From Pseudoflavonifractor intestinihominis (GTDB lineage: Bacteria > Bacillota > Clostridia > Oscillospirales > Oscillospiraceae): a stretch of 39,772 nucleotides of DNA. The translations under genes were made by a program, and so were the position numbers. The DNA lies in NCBI RefSeq assembly GCF_040096055.1, contig NZ_JBBMFK010000033.1, positions 1 to 39,772 on the forward strand, given 5' to 3'. The notes under the pieces are model-generated. The model was not told the origin of the DNA. It did no database searches and saw nothing but the letters and a program-made list of their open reading frames with translations. Below are positions 1-8,204 of the stretch, piece by piece. Every line of letters begins with the position of its first letter. Within the stretch, counting starts at the first letter, position 1.

Positions 1-57
1 AACAAAGTGGTGCCTGCGGATGACAGCGCCGTCCAGGCAGAGAATAAGAACGAATAA
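1..57 (+). CDS. C-terminal tail of an unidentified protein (5' end outside window)
   Basis: Frame 1 is open from the first base to a TAA at 55-57 and gives an 18-residue acidic/polar tail ending in ENKNE. A perfect 16-bp terminator hairpin starts three bases after the stop, which supports this being the true end of a forward gene. No family can be recognised from so short a tail. Confidence 0.45.
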   Translation, partial: NKVVPADDSAVQAENKNE

Positions 58-60
58 AAT

Positions 61-95
61 AAGAGGCCCCGCTGGATGCTCCAGCGGGGCCTCTT
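61..95. terminator. Bidirectional intrinsic terminator
   Basis: Perfect 16-bp stem (61-76 with 80-95) with loop TGC. It is followed by GTATTTAT on the plus strand and by TTATTTTATTC on the minus strand. It sits between the end of the forward gene tail (57) and the end of the reverse integrase fragment (108), so it can serve both. Confidence 0.85.
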
Positions 96-107
96 GTATT
101 TATAATG

Positions 108-341
108 CTATATCTTTCTCCCCAAGACAGCTTGATGGTAAGCGTCCAGTACAATCAGCTTGCGCTCCAGACGGACATCCACATACTGGGCAGTCACTGA
201 CTCAAGATTGGTAGAGAGCTGGAGCTGAATGCCGATGCCCTTCAGGCTGTGGTCTAAGATCTGACCCACGGTATAAAAGTCCCCGGTGAGCTGATACCTG
301 TTAGTGGCCGCAGTGTGTCTCAGGGCATGAACAGGGCAAGT
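108..341 (-). pseudogene. Tyrosine recombinase/integrase, C-terminal fragment
   Basis: Reading the minus strand to the TAG at 110-108 gives about 77 residues with phage-integrase catalytic boxes. HALRHTAAT carries the His-x-x-Arg box, ILDHSLKG is the second His box (Asp replaces the usual Gly of LGHS), and VTAQYVDVR holds the likely Tyr nucleophile. The spacing matches the end of a site-specific tyrosine recombinase. The N-terminal core-binding domain and first catalytic Arg are absent: upstream of about 341 the homology stops where the oppositely oriented serine recombinase fragment begins. It is too short to be functional and is read as the remnant of an integrated element cut by deletion or insertion. 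Confidence 0.75.
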
Positions 342-496
342 ACAGGGGGCGAAAGCCTATACAGCCCCCGGATTTTGACTTCGTGGTCAGCCGGTGGAGA
401 AAGGGCGAGCTCACCGCCGCCCGGGCGATGAAACGGCTGGGCATGAGCTCCAGCACCTTCTACCGGCGGGTGAAGGAGGGAGCGGGCAGGGCGTAG
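335..496 (+). pseudogene. Serine recombinase (resolvase family), C-terminal HTH fragment
   Basis: The frame ending at TAG 494-496 reads GKYRGRKPI at its start and ends with a helix-turn-helix segment containing LGMSSSTFYRRVKE. This is the typical C-terminal DNA-binding end of resolvase/invertase proteins. The N-terminal catalytic domain with the serine nucleophile is missing. The fragment abuts the reverse integrase remnant at about 335-341, so both recombinases lost their 5' portions at one junction. Non-functional remnant. Confidence 0.7.
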
Positions 497-691
497 GTAG
501 TGCTGGAGTAAAGACCCGCAATTAGGGGGAGTTTGTTGCTTCGTGCCGGAATGTAAAGTATGGGCAAGACCATCGGCGTCATCGGGGAGTGGCTGGACCG
601 GCACGTGGTCTTTGTGCACCACCAGCATCAGCCTGTGAAGGCGAGAGAAGCCATTGCAAAATAATCGGGACCTGATTTCTGACATGTCTTG

Positions 692-728
692 GCCCGCTGC
701 AAGTGCAACCGCTTGCAGCGGGCTTTTT
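692..728 (+). terminator. Intrinsic terminator
   Basis: Perfect 12-bp stem GCCCGCTGCAAG (692-703) with 712-723, 8-nt loop, followed by TTTTT at 724-728. It would stop readthrough from the mobile-element remnants before the catabolic cluster. Confidence 0.85.
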
Positions 729-854
729 GCTGGAAAAAGCAACAGAAACCACCGGAGAAATGAGCAGGCGGGGAGAAAGAGACGTTCGGGTCTAATGCAC
801 AAAGAATTAGAAGAAAGTTTGTGTAAAGCATCCCAGGCGGGGGGCGGGACAATC

Positions 855-863
855 TGATATAAT
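855..863 (+). promoter_or_regulatory. Extended -10 promoter element for the 967 cluster
   Basis: TGATATAAT at 855-863 is a consensus TGn-TATAAT extended -10. No good -35 is seen 17 bases upstream, which extended -10 promoters can tolerate. It lies about 100 bases upstream of the ATG at 967, after the 692-728 terminator. Confidence 0.5.
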
Positions 864-966
864 CAGTATGTGAAAAAAACCACAATAACGGCAGGAAGAA
901 CGATCAGATCTGACTTGGAGCGGACGCCGGGCCCGGCGGAAGCTCCCATATGGATGGAGTGTTGAC

Positions 967-3666
967 ATGAAAGAAGCGGCGATTCAGTTTGTGCTGAACG
1001 GGAACCGGGTCTCCTGTACCTGTGATCCGGACATGACCCTTCTCCGCTATCTGCGGGGGACAGCGTGCCTGAAGGGCGCCAAGAACGGCTGCGGCACCGG
1101 CCACTGCGGCGCCTGCACGGTGCTGATGAACGGGCGGCCCATCCGCTCCTGCATTACCAAGATGTCCCGGGTGGACGGGACAGAGATCCTCACCATTGAG
1201 GGCCTGAAGGGGGAGGACGGCGGCCTCCATCCCATCCAGAAGGCGTTCCTGGACGTGGGCGCCATCCAGTGCGGCTTCTGTACGCCGGGGATGATCCTGG
1301 CAGCCAAGGCCCTGCTGGACAAGAATCCCGCCCCCACGGAGCAGGAGATCGTCAAGGCGCTGGAACACAACTACTGCCGCTGTACCGGCTATGTAAAGAT
1401 CATTGAGGCGGTCTATCTGGCGGCGGCCCGGCTCCGGGGGGAGGAGCCCAGCCAGGAGGAGATCCGGTTCCTGGAGCACAGCACCATCTCCCTGGGGGAG
1501 CAGGAGGAGCGGGAGCCCCAGGAGCACAGAGTGCTGGGCAAGTCCATCTGGGATCTGGACGGCCCGGCCAAGGCCGACGGCACGCTGGCCTACTGCGGCG
1601 ACATGGTGCGCAAGGACATGGCCTACGGCGCCTTTGTGTGGGCCCCCGCCCCCAAGGGCACAGTCACCGGCCTGGACCTGTCTGAGGCGGAGACCATGCC
1701 CGGCGTGCTGCGGATCGTCACCGCCAAAGACGTGCCTGGCGAGAACCGGCTGGGCACCTTTGACCGGGAACAGCCCGTGTTCTGTGACCGGGAGTTCAAC
1801 TTCCTGGGGGACATGCTGGCCCTGGTGGTGGCCGAGAGCGAGGAGCAGGCCAGAGCGGCGGCCCGCGCGGTCAAGGTCAGCTGGCAGGCCGCCGACGGCA
1901 TCTATACCATTGAGGACGGCATTGCCAAGGGCTCCATCCTCATGGAGAACGGCCGTCAGACCGGCGATGTGGAGGCGGCCAGAGGCGAAGCGGCGGTGAC
2001 CGTGTCCGGCGACTACGAGCTGGAGCGGATCGAGCACGGTTGCCTGGAGCCGGAATGTGCCCTGGGATGCATTGAGGACGGGATGCTGGCCGTGTACGCC
2101 ACCACCCAGTCCCCCTTTGAGATCCGCCGGATGCTGGGCCACATCATGGCCATGGTCGAGAGCGCCATCAAGGTGGTGGGCACCCATCTGGGCGGCGGCT
2201 TCGGCAGCAAGTGCGACGCCCACATCGAGGCGGCGGCGGCCGTGGCGGCCCATGTGATGAACGGCCCGGTGATGATCACCCTGGACCGGCGGGAATCCCT
2301 GCTGCTGTCCACCAAGCGCCACGCTTACCACACCAGTTATCAGGTGGGCTTCAACGCCGACGGCACCTTCTCCTATCTGGACGCATCACTCTGTTCCGAC
2401 GCCGGCCCCTACAACAACCTGAGCGGCGGCGTACTGATGCAGAGCTGTATCTTTGCCGGCGGGCCCTACAACATCCCCAACATCTCGGTGAAGGGAAAAG
2501 CGGTGCGCACCAACAACGTGCTGGGCGGCGCGTTCCGGGGCTTCGGCATCAACCAGGGCGCCATCTGCATCGAGACCCTGATAGACGAGGCGGCGGAGAA
2601 GCTGGGGCTGGACCCCTTTGAGATCCGCCGGCGCAACGCTCTGCGTATCGGATCCCGCACCGTGGGCGGCGAGCTGCTCAAGCACAGCGTGGGGCTGGTG
2701 GACACCATCAACCTCTGCGAAAAGCTGACCCGTGAGGCGGTGGCGGAGTACGCGCCGCTGTATCCCCAGGGAGACAAGGTCCTGGGCGTGGGCGTGGCCA
2801 GCGGCTACAAGAACGTGGGCGTGGGCAAGGGCGTGCCCGATGACGGCGGGTGCATCCTCACCATCAAGGAGGACGGCCGGCTGGAGATGCGGGTGTCCGG
2901 CATCGACATGGGCCAGGGCTTCCGCACCGCCATGCTCCAGATCTGCGCCGAGGCCACCGGCTGGAAGACAGAAGATATCGACGTCATCTCGGGCGACACC
3001 TCCCGTACCCTCCGGCACGGGCAGGCGGTCAGCGAGCGACAGACCCTCAACTCGGGCCACGCCGTGGTGGAGGCGGCGGCCCGGCTGAAGGCCAAGTGCG
3101 AGGCCGAGCCCTGGAAGCCCGGAGAGCGCCGGCAGGCGGAGTTTTACTTTGTTGCGCCGCCCACCTACAAGCTGGAGGACGAGGAGGCGCGGCGCACCCA
3201 GGGGGACGAGTACCGCAACTATCCCGCCTACGCCTACACCACCCAGGCTGCCATCGTGGAGGTGGACAAGTCCAACGGCAAGGTGAAAGTGCTCAAGGTG
3301 GTGGCGGCCCATGACGTGGGCCGGGCCATCAATCCCCATATCATCGAGGGCCAGATCGAGGGCAGCTGCTCCATGGGCATCGGCTACGCGCTCCAGGAGT
3401 CCTTCCCGTCCAAGGACGGCGTGCCCGTCAACCTGTATTACGGCAAGCTGGGCCTGCCCAAGGCGGGGGAGACCCCGGCCTACGAGATCGCCCTGGTGGA
3501 GGACCCGGAGCCGCTGGGTCCCTTCGGCGCCAAGGGCATCTCCGAGGTGGCCACCGTGCCCATGACCCCGGCGGTGCTCAACGCTATCCACAACGCCGTG
3601 GGCGTGCGGATGCGCCAGCTGCCCGCCACGCCCGAACGGGTGCTGGAGGCCATACGGCGGGGATAA
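967..3666 (+). CDS. Molybdenum hydroxylase (xanthine dehydrogenase/aldehyde oxidoreductase family), fused [2Fe-2S] and Moco subunits
   Basis: 899 residues, close to the length of Desulfovibrio aldehyde oxidoreductase. Residues 1-75 are a plant-type [2Fe-2S] domain (Cys42, 47, 50, 62). Residues 80-150 are the second, helical [2Fe-2S] domain (Cys102, 105, 137, 139). From about 185 on is the molybdopterin-binding part with GGGFGSK at 409, GGAFRGFG at 520, MGQGFRT at 649 and the catalytic-type Glu860 in GAKGISEV. No FAD domain is present, so electrons must leave through a separate partner not seen here. It hydroxylates aldehydes or N-heterocycles such as purines; the substrate is not readable from sequence. 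GGAG at 956-959 sets the start. It is coupled to a PucR regulator downstream, which points to purine or heterocycle catabolism. Confidence 0.93.
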   Translation: MKEAAIQFVLNGNRVSCTCDPDMTLLRYLRGTACLKGAKNGCGTGHCGACTVLMNGRPIRSCITKMSRVDGTEILTIEGLKGEDGGLHPIQKAFLDVGAIQCGFCTPGMILAAKALLDKNPAPTEQEIVKALEHNYCRCTGYVKIIEAVYLAAARLRGEEPSQEEIRFLEHSTISLGEQEEREPQEHRVLGKSIWDLDGPAKADGTLAYCGDMVRKDMAYGAFVWAPAPKGTVTGLDLSEAETMPGVLRIVTAKDVPGENRLGTFDREQPVFCDREFNFLGDMLALVVAESEEQARAAARAVKVSWQAADGIYTIEDGIAKGSILMENGRQTGDVEAARGEAAVTVSGDYELERIEHGCLEPECALGCIEDGMLAVYATTQSPFEIRRMLGHIMAMVESAIKVVGTHLGGGFGSKCDAHIEAAAAVAAHVMNGPVMITLDRRESLLLSTKRHAYHTSYQVGFNADGTFSYLDASLCSDAGPYNNLSGGVLMQSCIFAGGPYNIPNISVKGKAVRTNNVLGGAFRGFGINQGAICIETLIDEAAEKLGLDPFEIRRRNALRIGSRTVGGELLKHSVGLVDTINLCEKLTREAVAEYAPLYPQGDKVLGVGVASGYKNVGVGKGVPDDGGCILTIKEDGRLEMRVSGIDMGQGFRTAMLQICAEATGWKTEDIDVISGDTSRTLRHGQAVSERQTLNSGHAVVEAAARLKAKCEAEPWKPGERRQAEFYFVAPPTYKLEDEEARRTQGDEYRNYPAYAYTTQAAIVEVDKSNGKVKVLKVVAAHDVGRAINPHIIEGQIEGSCSMGIGYALQESFPSKDGVPVNLYYGKLGLPKAGETPAYEIALVEDPEPLGPFGAKGISEVATVPMTPAVLNAIHNAVGVRMRQLPATPERVLEAIRRG

Positions 3667-3681
3667 GGAGGTCGGGTCGCC

Positions 3682-4899
3682 GTGCTCAGCGTGAAAAGTC
3701 TGCTGGGCCTGGAGTGCTTCCGGCGCATCACGCTGGAGGCGGGGAAGGGCGGCCTGCACCGCCGCATCTCCTGGCCCAACATCGCCCAGACAGCCAGCAT
3801 CCGGGAGTGGCTGGTGGGCGGAGATGTGATACTGATGAGCGGGGTGGGTCTGGACCACTCCGCCGGATTCCTCAACGACCTGATCCAGCAGGCCATCGCC
3901 GGGGACGCGGCGTGCCTCATCGTCCTGCTCCACCGGGACCTGATCCCGGAGATCCCGCCGGAGACCATTGCCTATGCCGACGCCCACGCCTTTCCGCTGT
4001 TTTCCGCGCCGTGGGACCTGCAGCTGGCCACGCTGATCGGCGAGGTGTCCACCCTGATTCTTCAGGACCAGTACGGTGAGAACCTGATGAACGAGCTGCT
4101 GGAGATGCTGCTGTTCAAGCGGGAGCTGATCCCGGAGGACCTGATGCCCAACCTGGTGGAGAAGTACCGGCTGAAGGGCCCCCACATCGTGGTGACCACC
4201 GCGTGCAACTGGGTCCACGCCGGGGTGGAGACGCCCATGCGCCTGGCTGAGCTGCCCATCCGGCGGCAGGTCAACAGCATGATGATCCAGACGCTGAAGG
4301 GGGCGTTTTCCCAGACCTACTACATCAACCGGGACTGGAACCTGGTGTTCCTCATCGGCCTGCGGCCCGGCCAGGCCCGGCAGCTCCGTCAGGCGCTGCA
4401 GGCGGTCCAGAGCCGGGCGGCGGAGGCCTACCACAATCTGCGGGTGCGGTTTGGGGCCGGGAATATCTACCATGAGCCGGAGCTGTTTGCCCGCAGCTGT
4501 CAGGAGGCCACCAAGGCCCTGAGCCTGTGCGGGGAGGAGGGCGTCACCTTCTTCTCCGACCTGGGCATCTTCCAGCTGCTGATGGAGCTGCCCGACCAGC
4601 GGCGGGTCCGGGAGTATGCGGCCGAGCAGCTGGCGCCTCTGCTGGAGTATGACGCAAAGTACAAGAAGAATCTGCTGCGGACCCTGGAGATCTACCTCCA
4701 GACCAGCTGCAGCTGTAAAAAGACGGCGGAGATCATGTACCTCCACCGCAATACGCTGACCTATCAGATCGACAAGATCCGCAGCCTGCTGGGGGTGTCC
4801 CTGGAGGAGGCGGAGGTGCGCAACCACCTCTACAACTGCCTGAAGCTCTACCGGTACAGCCGGGAGGGGCAGGGGGGCTATTTGGAGGGCGGATCGTAG
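3682..4899 (+). CDS. PucR family transcriptional regulator
   Basis: 405 residues. The first ~125 residues fit the PucR N-terminal 'purine catabolism' domain (LLGLECFRRITLEAG, then VGGDVILMSG). A central segment follows, and the last ~65 residues form the PucR-type helix-turn-helix with TAEIMYLHRNTLTYQIDKI. The start is GTG 3682, with AAGGAGGT at 3665-3672 overlapping the stop of the hydroxylase gene, so translation is probably coupled. PucR proteins control purine and related nitrogen-compound catabolism, and its place inside the cluster suggests it controls the hydroxylase and hydrolase genes. The ligand is unknown. No membrane segments are apparent. Confidence 0.92.
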   Translation: MLSVKSLLGLECFRRITLEAGKGGLHRRISWPNIAQTASIREWLVGGDVILMSGVGLDHSAGFLNDLIQQAIAGDAACLIVLLHRDLIPEIPPETIAYADAHAFPLFSAPWDLQLATLIGEVSTLILQDQYGENLMNELLEMLLFKRELIPEDLMPNLVEKYRLKGPHIVVTTACNWVHAGVETPMRLAELPIRRQVNSMMIQTLKGAFSQTYYINRDWNLVFLIGLRPGQARQLRQALQAVQSRAAEAYHNLRVRFGAGNIYHEPELFARSCQEATKALSLCGEEGVTFFSDLGIFQLLMELPDQRRVREYAAEQLAPLLEYDAKYKKNLLRTLEIYLQTSCSCKKTAEIMYLHRNTLTYQIDKIRSLLGVSLEEAEVRNHLYNCLKLYRYSREGQGGYLEGGS

Positions 4900-4984
4900 G
4901 CGGCGCGAGCCTGAAGATCGTTGTCCAAGCATGGCAATCGCGGCATGTCAGAATAAAAACCATATTTTTAAGGAGGACATCCAG

Positions 4985-5659
4985 ATGAAAGCTTACTTCA
5001 ACAACGTGCAGAAAGAGGTTCCCCAGCAGCTCCAGGAGGTGTTCCTTGACCCCAAGGATACCGCGGTCATCACCATCGATATGCACGACGGCCACCTCTC
5101 CGAGGACCCGGCGTGCCCCTGCCCCTCTCCCCGCGGCCGGGAGATCGTGGAGCCCCTGAACAACTTCATGGCTGAATGCCGCAAGCTGGGTCTGCCCATC
5201 ATCCACGTGCGCTCCACCCTGCGCAGGGACGGCGCGGACGAGAAGCTGTACCCCTCCGCCTGGCGCATGGTGTTCCCCATGACCGTGGGCGAGATCCCCA
5301 ACATCGCCGAGCACGCCCTGGAGGGCACCCGCTGGAACAAGATGTCCATTGACGTCCACGACGAGGACTATATGGTCACCACCAAGAAGCGCCTGTCCGC
5401 CTTCTATCCCACCGACATAGAGCTGCTGCTGCGCAATCTGGGCATCCGCCGGGTGGTCCTCACCGGCTGCATGACCGACTGCTGCGTCATCAATACCGCC
5501 TTTGACGCCGCCAACCGGGACTTCCGCGTGGTGGTGCCCCAGGACCTGACCCGGGGCTCCGAGCACCTGGAGATCCCCGCCCTCCAGATGATCTCCCTCC
5601 ACCTGGGCCTGGTGGTGGACTCCGCCGACCTGCTGGAGCACTGGAAGCAGGCCCTGTAA
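4985..5659 (+). CDS. Isochorismatase-family cysteine hydrolase
   Basis: 224 residues from ATG 4985, chosen because AAGGAGG at 4970-4976 is ideally spaced; an in-frame ATG at 4931 has no such site. The isochorismatase fold is seen from IDMHDGH (Asp32), TKKRLSAF (Lys135 region) and TDCCVINTAFDA (Cys167), giving the Asp-Lys-Cys triad of amidases such as nicotinamidase, N-carbamoylsarcosine amidase and maleamate amidase. It is cytoplasmic, with no signal peptide. Lying after a molybdenum hydroxylase and PucR regulator, it plausibly hydrolyses an amide or carbamoyl intermediate of heterocycle breakdown. The exact substrate is unknown. Confidence 0.9.
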   Translation: MKAYFNNVQKEVPQQLQEVFLDPKDTAVITIDMHDGHLSEDPACPCPSPRGREIVEPLNNFMAECRKLGLPIIHVRSTLRRDGADEKLYPSAWRMVFPMTVGEIPNIAEHALEGTRWNKMSIDVHDEDYMVTTKKRLSAFYPTDIELLLRNLGIRRVVLTGCMTDCCVINTAFDAANRDFRVVVPQDLTRGSEHLEIPALQMISLHLGLVVDSADLLEHWKQAL

Positions 5660-5681
5660 GACGGACGGGGAGGGGAACGAT

Positions 5682-6344
5682 ATGAAACATACGCCCAAAA
5701 GCCTGATTCTGCGCTGCCTGGTCATCCTGCTGGGGACCATTGTGGCGGCCTTCGGATGCGCGTCCTTTGTCAAGTGTTCTTCTCTGGGCCTGGCCCCGGT
5801 CGACGCCTTCATCATGGGCCTGGGCGGCAAGCTGGGCACCAGCTACGGCGTGACGCTGAACATCGTCAACATCATCCTCTTCATCTTCCTGCTGATCTTC
5901 AACCGCAAGATGATCCACTTCGGCACCGTCATCTACACCCTGCTGGTGGGCACCTTCTCCGACCTGTTCATCGCCCTGCTCACCAAGGTGCTGGGTGAGG
6001 ACCCTGCGCTGCCGGTCAAGGTGGTCCTGCTCATCATCGCGGTGGTGACCTTCGCCTTCGGCCTGGGCCTGTATCAGTCCGCCCAGCTGGGCGCCGGCCC
6101 CATCGACGGCTTCAACCAGACCATCGCCAAGTGGACCAAGCTCCCCCTCAAGTACGAGCGGATCGCCTGCGACGTGATCATGGCCCTGCTGGGCTTCCTG
6201 CTGGGCAGCACCATCTTCGTGGGCACGGTCCTGGGCATGTTTGCCGTGGGCCCCATCATGGGCCCCACCATCACCCGGCTGGCCCCTGTGGTCGACAAGT
6301 GGGCGGACGGGGACCGCAGCGAGGCAGACAAGGTCGCCGGCTGA
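5682..6344 (+). CDS. YczE/YyaS/YitT-family integral membrane protein
   Basis: 220 residues with about five hydrophobic segments and the YczE-type signature SLGLAPVDAF...GLG followed by SYGVTLNIVNII. The second half repeats it loosely (QLGAGPIDGFNQTIAKW), suggesting an internal duplication. The start follows GGGGAGGGG 23 bases after the hydrolase stop, so it belongs to the same transcription unit. The molecular function of the family is not established; given its neighbours it could move a substrate or product of the catabolic cluster, but that is inference. A 15-bp hairpin follows. Confidence 0.82.
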   Translation: MKHTPKSLILRCLVILLGTIVAAFGCASFVKCSSLGLAPVDAFIMGLGGKLGTSYGVTLNIVNIILFIFLLIFNRKMIHFGTVIYTLLVGTFSDLFIALLTKVLGEDPALPVKVVLLIIAVVTFAFGLGLYQSAQLGAGPIDGFNQTIAKWTKLPLKYERIACDVIMALLGFLLGSTIFVGTVLGMFAVGPIMGPTITRLAPVVDKWADGDRSEADKVAG

Positions 6345-6373
6345 GCTGTGCGCCTGAACGGAATATGTACGCA

Positions 6374-6408
6374 ACGCCCCGGAGGGAAGGCCGTTCCCTC
6401 CGGGGCGT
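6374..6408. terminator. Strong hairpin between convergent genes
   Basis: Perfect 15-bp stem (6374-6388 with 6394-6408), loop GGCCG. There is no clear T-tract on either side, so it may be a weak or factor-assisted terminator shared by the 5682-6344 gene and the reverse 6436-6606 gene. Confidence 0.6.
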
Positions 6409-6435
6409 CCGCCTGTCCTGCTGTTCCGGGACGGG

Positions 6436-6606
6436 TCACATGCCCATGGTGTCGGACAGGTTCTCCACCACCTCGCCCACGGCCTTGATGGCCTTGTCGG
6501 CGGCCCGCTTGATCTCCCGCTTTCTGGTGCCCGTCATGGCCATGCCCAGGGCGGCGCCGGCCACCATTCCCATCCCGATGCCGGCAATAAACTGGTGCTT
6601 TGTCAT
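6436..6606 (-). CDS. 56-residue glycine-zipper small membrane protein
   Basis: Minus-strand ATG 6606-6604 to TGA 6438-6436 encodes 56 residues. A hydrophobic, small-residue segment (GIGMGMVAGAALGMAMTG, about residues 9-26) is followed by a basic, amphipathic helix rich in Lys/Arg and Glu. AAGGAGGC lies about 8 bases upstream, and a 15-bp hairpin follows the gene. The layout resembles small YtxH-like membrane-anchored proteins, but I do not recognise a specific family. It is short enough to be missed by default gene calling. Confidence 0.7.
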   Translation of the reverse strand: MTKHQFIAGIGMGMVAGAALGMAMTGTRKREIKRAADKAIKAVGEVVENLSDTMGM

Positions 6607-6665
6607 GGTTTTACGCCTCCTTTTCTGGTCCGCGCTTATTGTTCCCCGAAAAGCGGAAAAATGCG

Positions 6666-6695
6666 TTGCTAAATAATGTGATTGGATGCTATAAT
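6666..6695 (+). promoter_or_regulatory. pyr operon promoter
   Basis: TTGCTA (6666-6671), 18-bp spacer, TATAAT (6690-6695) preceded by TGC, giving an extended -10. Transcription would start near 6702, about 185 bases before the pyrC start. Confidence 0.75.
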
Positions 6696-6701
6696 ATATC
6701 T

Positions 6702-6886
6702 GTCCGGCCAGCCGCGGGAGAGCGGGACACGGCCAGACACAAAATATGGAAAAATATGCTTGCCCCGGTTATCACAGTGACCGGAAGCGCATAGGTTCGC
6801 AGGCAAAGGGGCGGGGAAGACCTGGTCCCTTTTTTGGTGCGCACAGGCGGGGAGAGACCCCGCCGGACGCGGAAAGGAGTGGTATT
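6702..6886 (+). promoter_or_regulatory. pyr operon 5' leader with terminator-like and RBS-proximal hairpins
   Basis: The leader holds a weak G-rich hairpin ending in CCC at 6829 followed by TTTTTT (6830-6835), which resembles an attenuator. A 7-bp hairpin GGCGGGG/CCCCGCC at 6846-6864 ends ten bases before the AAGGAG (6874-6879) of pyrC. An in-frame ATG at 6746 opens a reading frame running without stop into pyrC. Pyrimidine control by attenuation or translation is plausible. I do not see a convincing PyrR anti-antiterminator consensus. Confidence 0.45.
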
Positions 6887-8176
6887 TTGAAGCTGCTGAT
6901 CCGCCAGGGAAAGCTGGTTGACCCCGTAGGGGGCATCGGCGGAGTGATGGACGTATTGATCGAGGACGGGAAGATCGCCGTCATCGGCAGTGATATCCGG
7001 GAGCCGGACGCCCAGGTGATCGACGCACGGGGCATGGTGGTGTGCGCCGGACTGATCGACATGCACGTCCATCTGCGGGAGCCCGGCTTTGAGTACAAGG
7101 AGACCATTGAGACGGGCTGCCGGGCGGCGGCGGCGGGCGGCTTTACGGGCATCGCCCCCATGGCCAACACCCGCCCGGTCACCGACAGCCCGGAGCAGGT
7201 GGCCTTCATCCGCCAGAAGGCGGAGGAGGCCGGACTGGTGCGGGTGTACCCCATCGGGGCGGTATCCAAGGGGCAGAAGGGACAGGAGCTCACCGACGCG
7301 GCCGCCCTGCGGGAGGCGGGAGCCGTGGCCCTGTCGGACGACGGCGTGCCCGTCCAGAACGCCAACCTGCTGCGGGACGCCCTGATCCTGGCCCACCGGC
7401 ACCATTTGACTGTGCTCTCCCACTGTGAGGATGCGGATATGGTGGGCAACCGGGCGGTGAACGAGGGCCGCGTCTCCCGCCAGCTCCGGCTGGACGGACG
7501 GCCCGCCATCGCCGAGGAGCTGCAGGTCATGCGGGACGCTATGCTGGCCGAGGAGACGGGCGCGGCAGTCCACATCTGCCATATCTCCACGGCCAAATCG
7601 GTGGCCATCGTCCGGCGCTACAAGCGCAAGGGTGTGCAGATCACCTGCGAGACCTGCCCCCAGTACTTCACCCTCACCGAGGATGAGATCCTGACCAAGG
7701 GCACCATGGCCCGGGTCAACCCGCCCCTGCGCACCAGGGCGGACGTGGAGGGGATCATCGAGGGCCTGAAGGACGGTACCATCGACGCCATCGCCACCGA
7801 CCACGCCCCCCACTCCGCCGAGGAGAAGGCCAGACCCCTCACCGAGGCCCCCAGCGGCATGGTGGGGCTGGAGACCGCCCTGGGCGTCACCCTGACCGCC
7901 CTGTACCACACCGGGGAGATGGGCCTGTCCGACATTCTGCGGAAGATGACCATGAACCCGGCCTGTATTCTGCGCCTTCCCCACAAGGGCCGCCTGGCCA
8001 TCGGCGGGGACGGCGACCTTGTCATCTTCGACCCGGAGGAGAAGTGGACCGTGGACCCGGAGAAGTTCTATTCCAAGGGCCGCAACACCCCCTTCGCCGG
8101 CATGGAGCTGAAGGGCAAGGTCAAATATACCGTGGTCGGCGGCAAGATCGTATACCAGGATCAGCCCAAGGGCTGA
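6887..8176 (+). CDS. pyrC: Dihydroorotase (class I)
   Basis: 429 residues. It closes carbamoyl aspartate to dihydroorotate in pyrimidine synthesis. Metal ligands of the amidohydrolase fold are visible: His60 and His62 (HVHLREPG), Asp152 (SDDGVPV), His179 (SHCED), His232 (CHIST) and Asp305 (TDHAPH). This set is typical of Bacillus-type class I enzymes. The start is TTG 6887, fixed by AAGGAG at 6874-6879; the in-frame ATG at 6746 would add 47 low-complexity residues and is rejected. First gene of the pyrCFKD operon, with pyrF 28 bases downstream. Confidence 0.96.
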   Translation: MKLLIRQGKLVDPVGGIGGVMDVLIEDGKIAVIGSDIREPDAQVIDARGMVVCAGLIDMHVHLREPGFEYKETIETGCRAAAAGGFTGIAPMANTRPVTDSPEQVAFIRQKAEEAGLVRVYPIGAVSKGQKGQELTDAAALREAGAVALSDDGVPVQNANLLRDALILAHRHHLTVLSHCEDADMVGNRAVNEGRVSRQLRLDGRPAIAEELQVMRDAMLAEETGAAVHICHISTAKSVAIVRRYKRKGVQITCETCPQYFTLTEDEILTKGTMARVNPPLRTRADVEGIIEGLKDGTIDAIATDHAPHSAEEKARPLTEAPSGMVGLETALGVTLTALYHTGEMGLSDILRKMTMNPACILRLPHKGRLAIGGDGDLVIFDPEEKWTVDPEKFYSKGRNTPFAGMELKGKVKYTVVGGKIVYQDQPKG

Positions 8177-8204
8177 AACAGATAGAGAGCAGGAGGAAAA
8201 AGAC

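Larger units (their letters stand above)
497..966. other. Gene-poor stretch between recombinase remnants and the molybdenum hydroxylase
   Basis: Only a 34-codon forward ORF (ATG 560 to TAA 662-664) is plausible. Its product reads GKTIGVIGEWLDRHVVFVHH then a basic end. It has no ribosome binding site that I can see and may be the decayed end of a mobile-element gene. A strong terminator follows at 692-728, and an extended -10 element at 855-863 faces the gene at 967. Nothing else can be supported. Confidence 0.4.

Noticed and set aside
2386..4932. Long reverse open frame opposite the molybdenum hydroxylase and PucR genes
   Set aside because: Shadow frame caused by GC-rich codon usage; the forward strand encodes complete proteins with conserved motifs.
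6746..6886. Upstream in-frame ATG giving pyrC a 47-residue N-terminal extension, or a leader peptide
   Set aside because: TTG 6887 has a well-spaced AAGGAG and starts exactly where the dihydroorotase family begins; the extension is low-complexity Arg/Gly/Pro.
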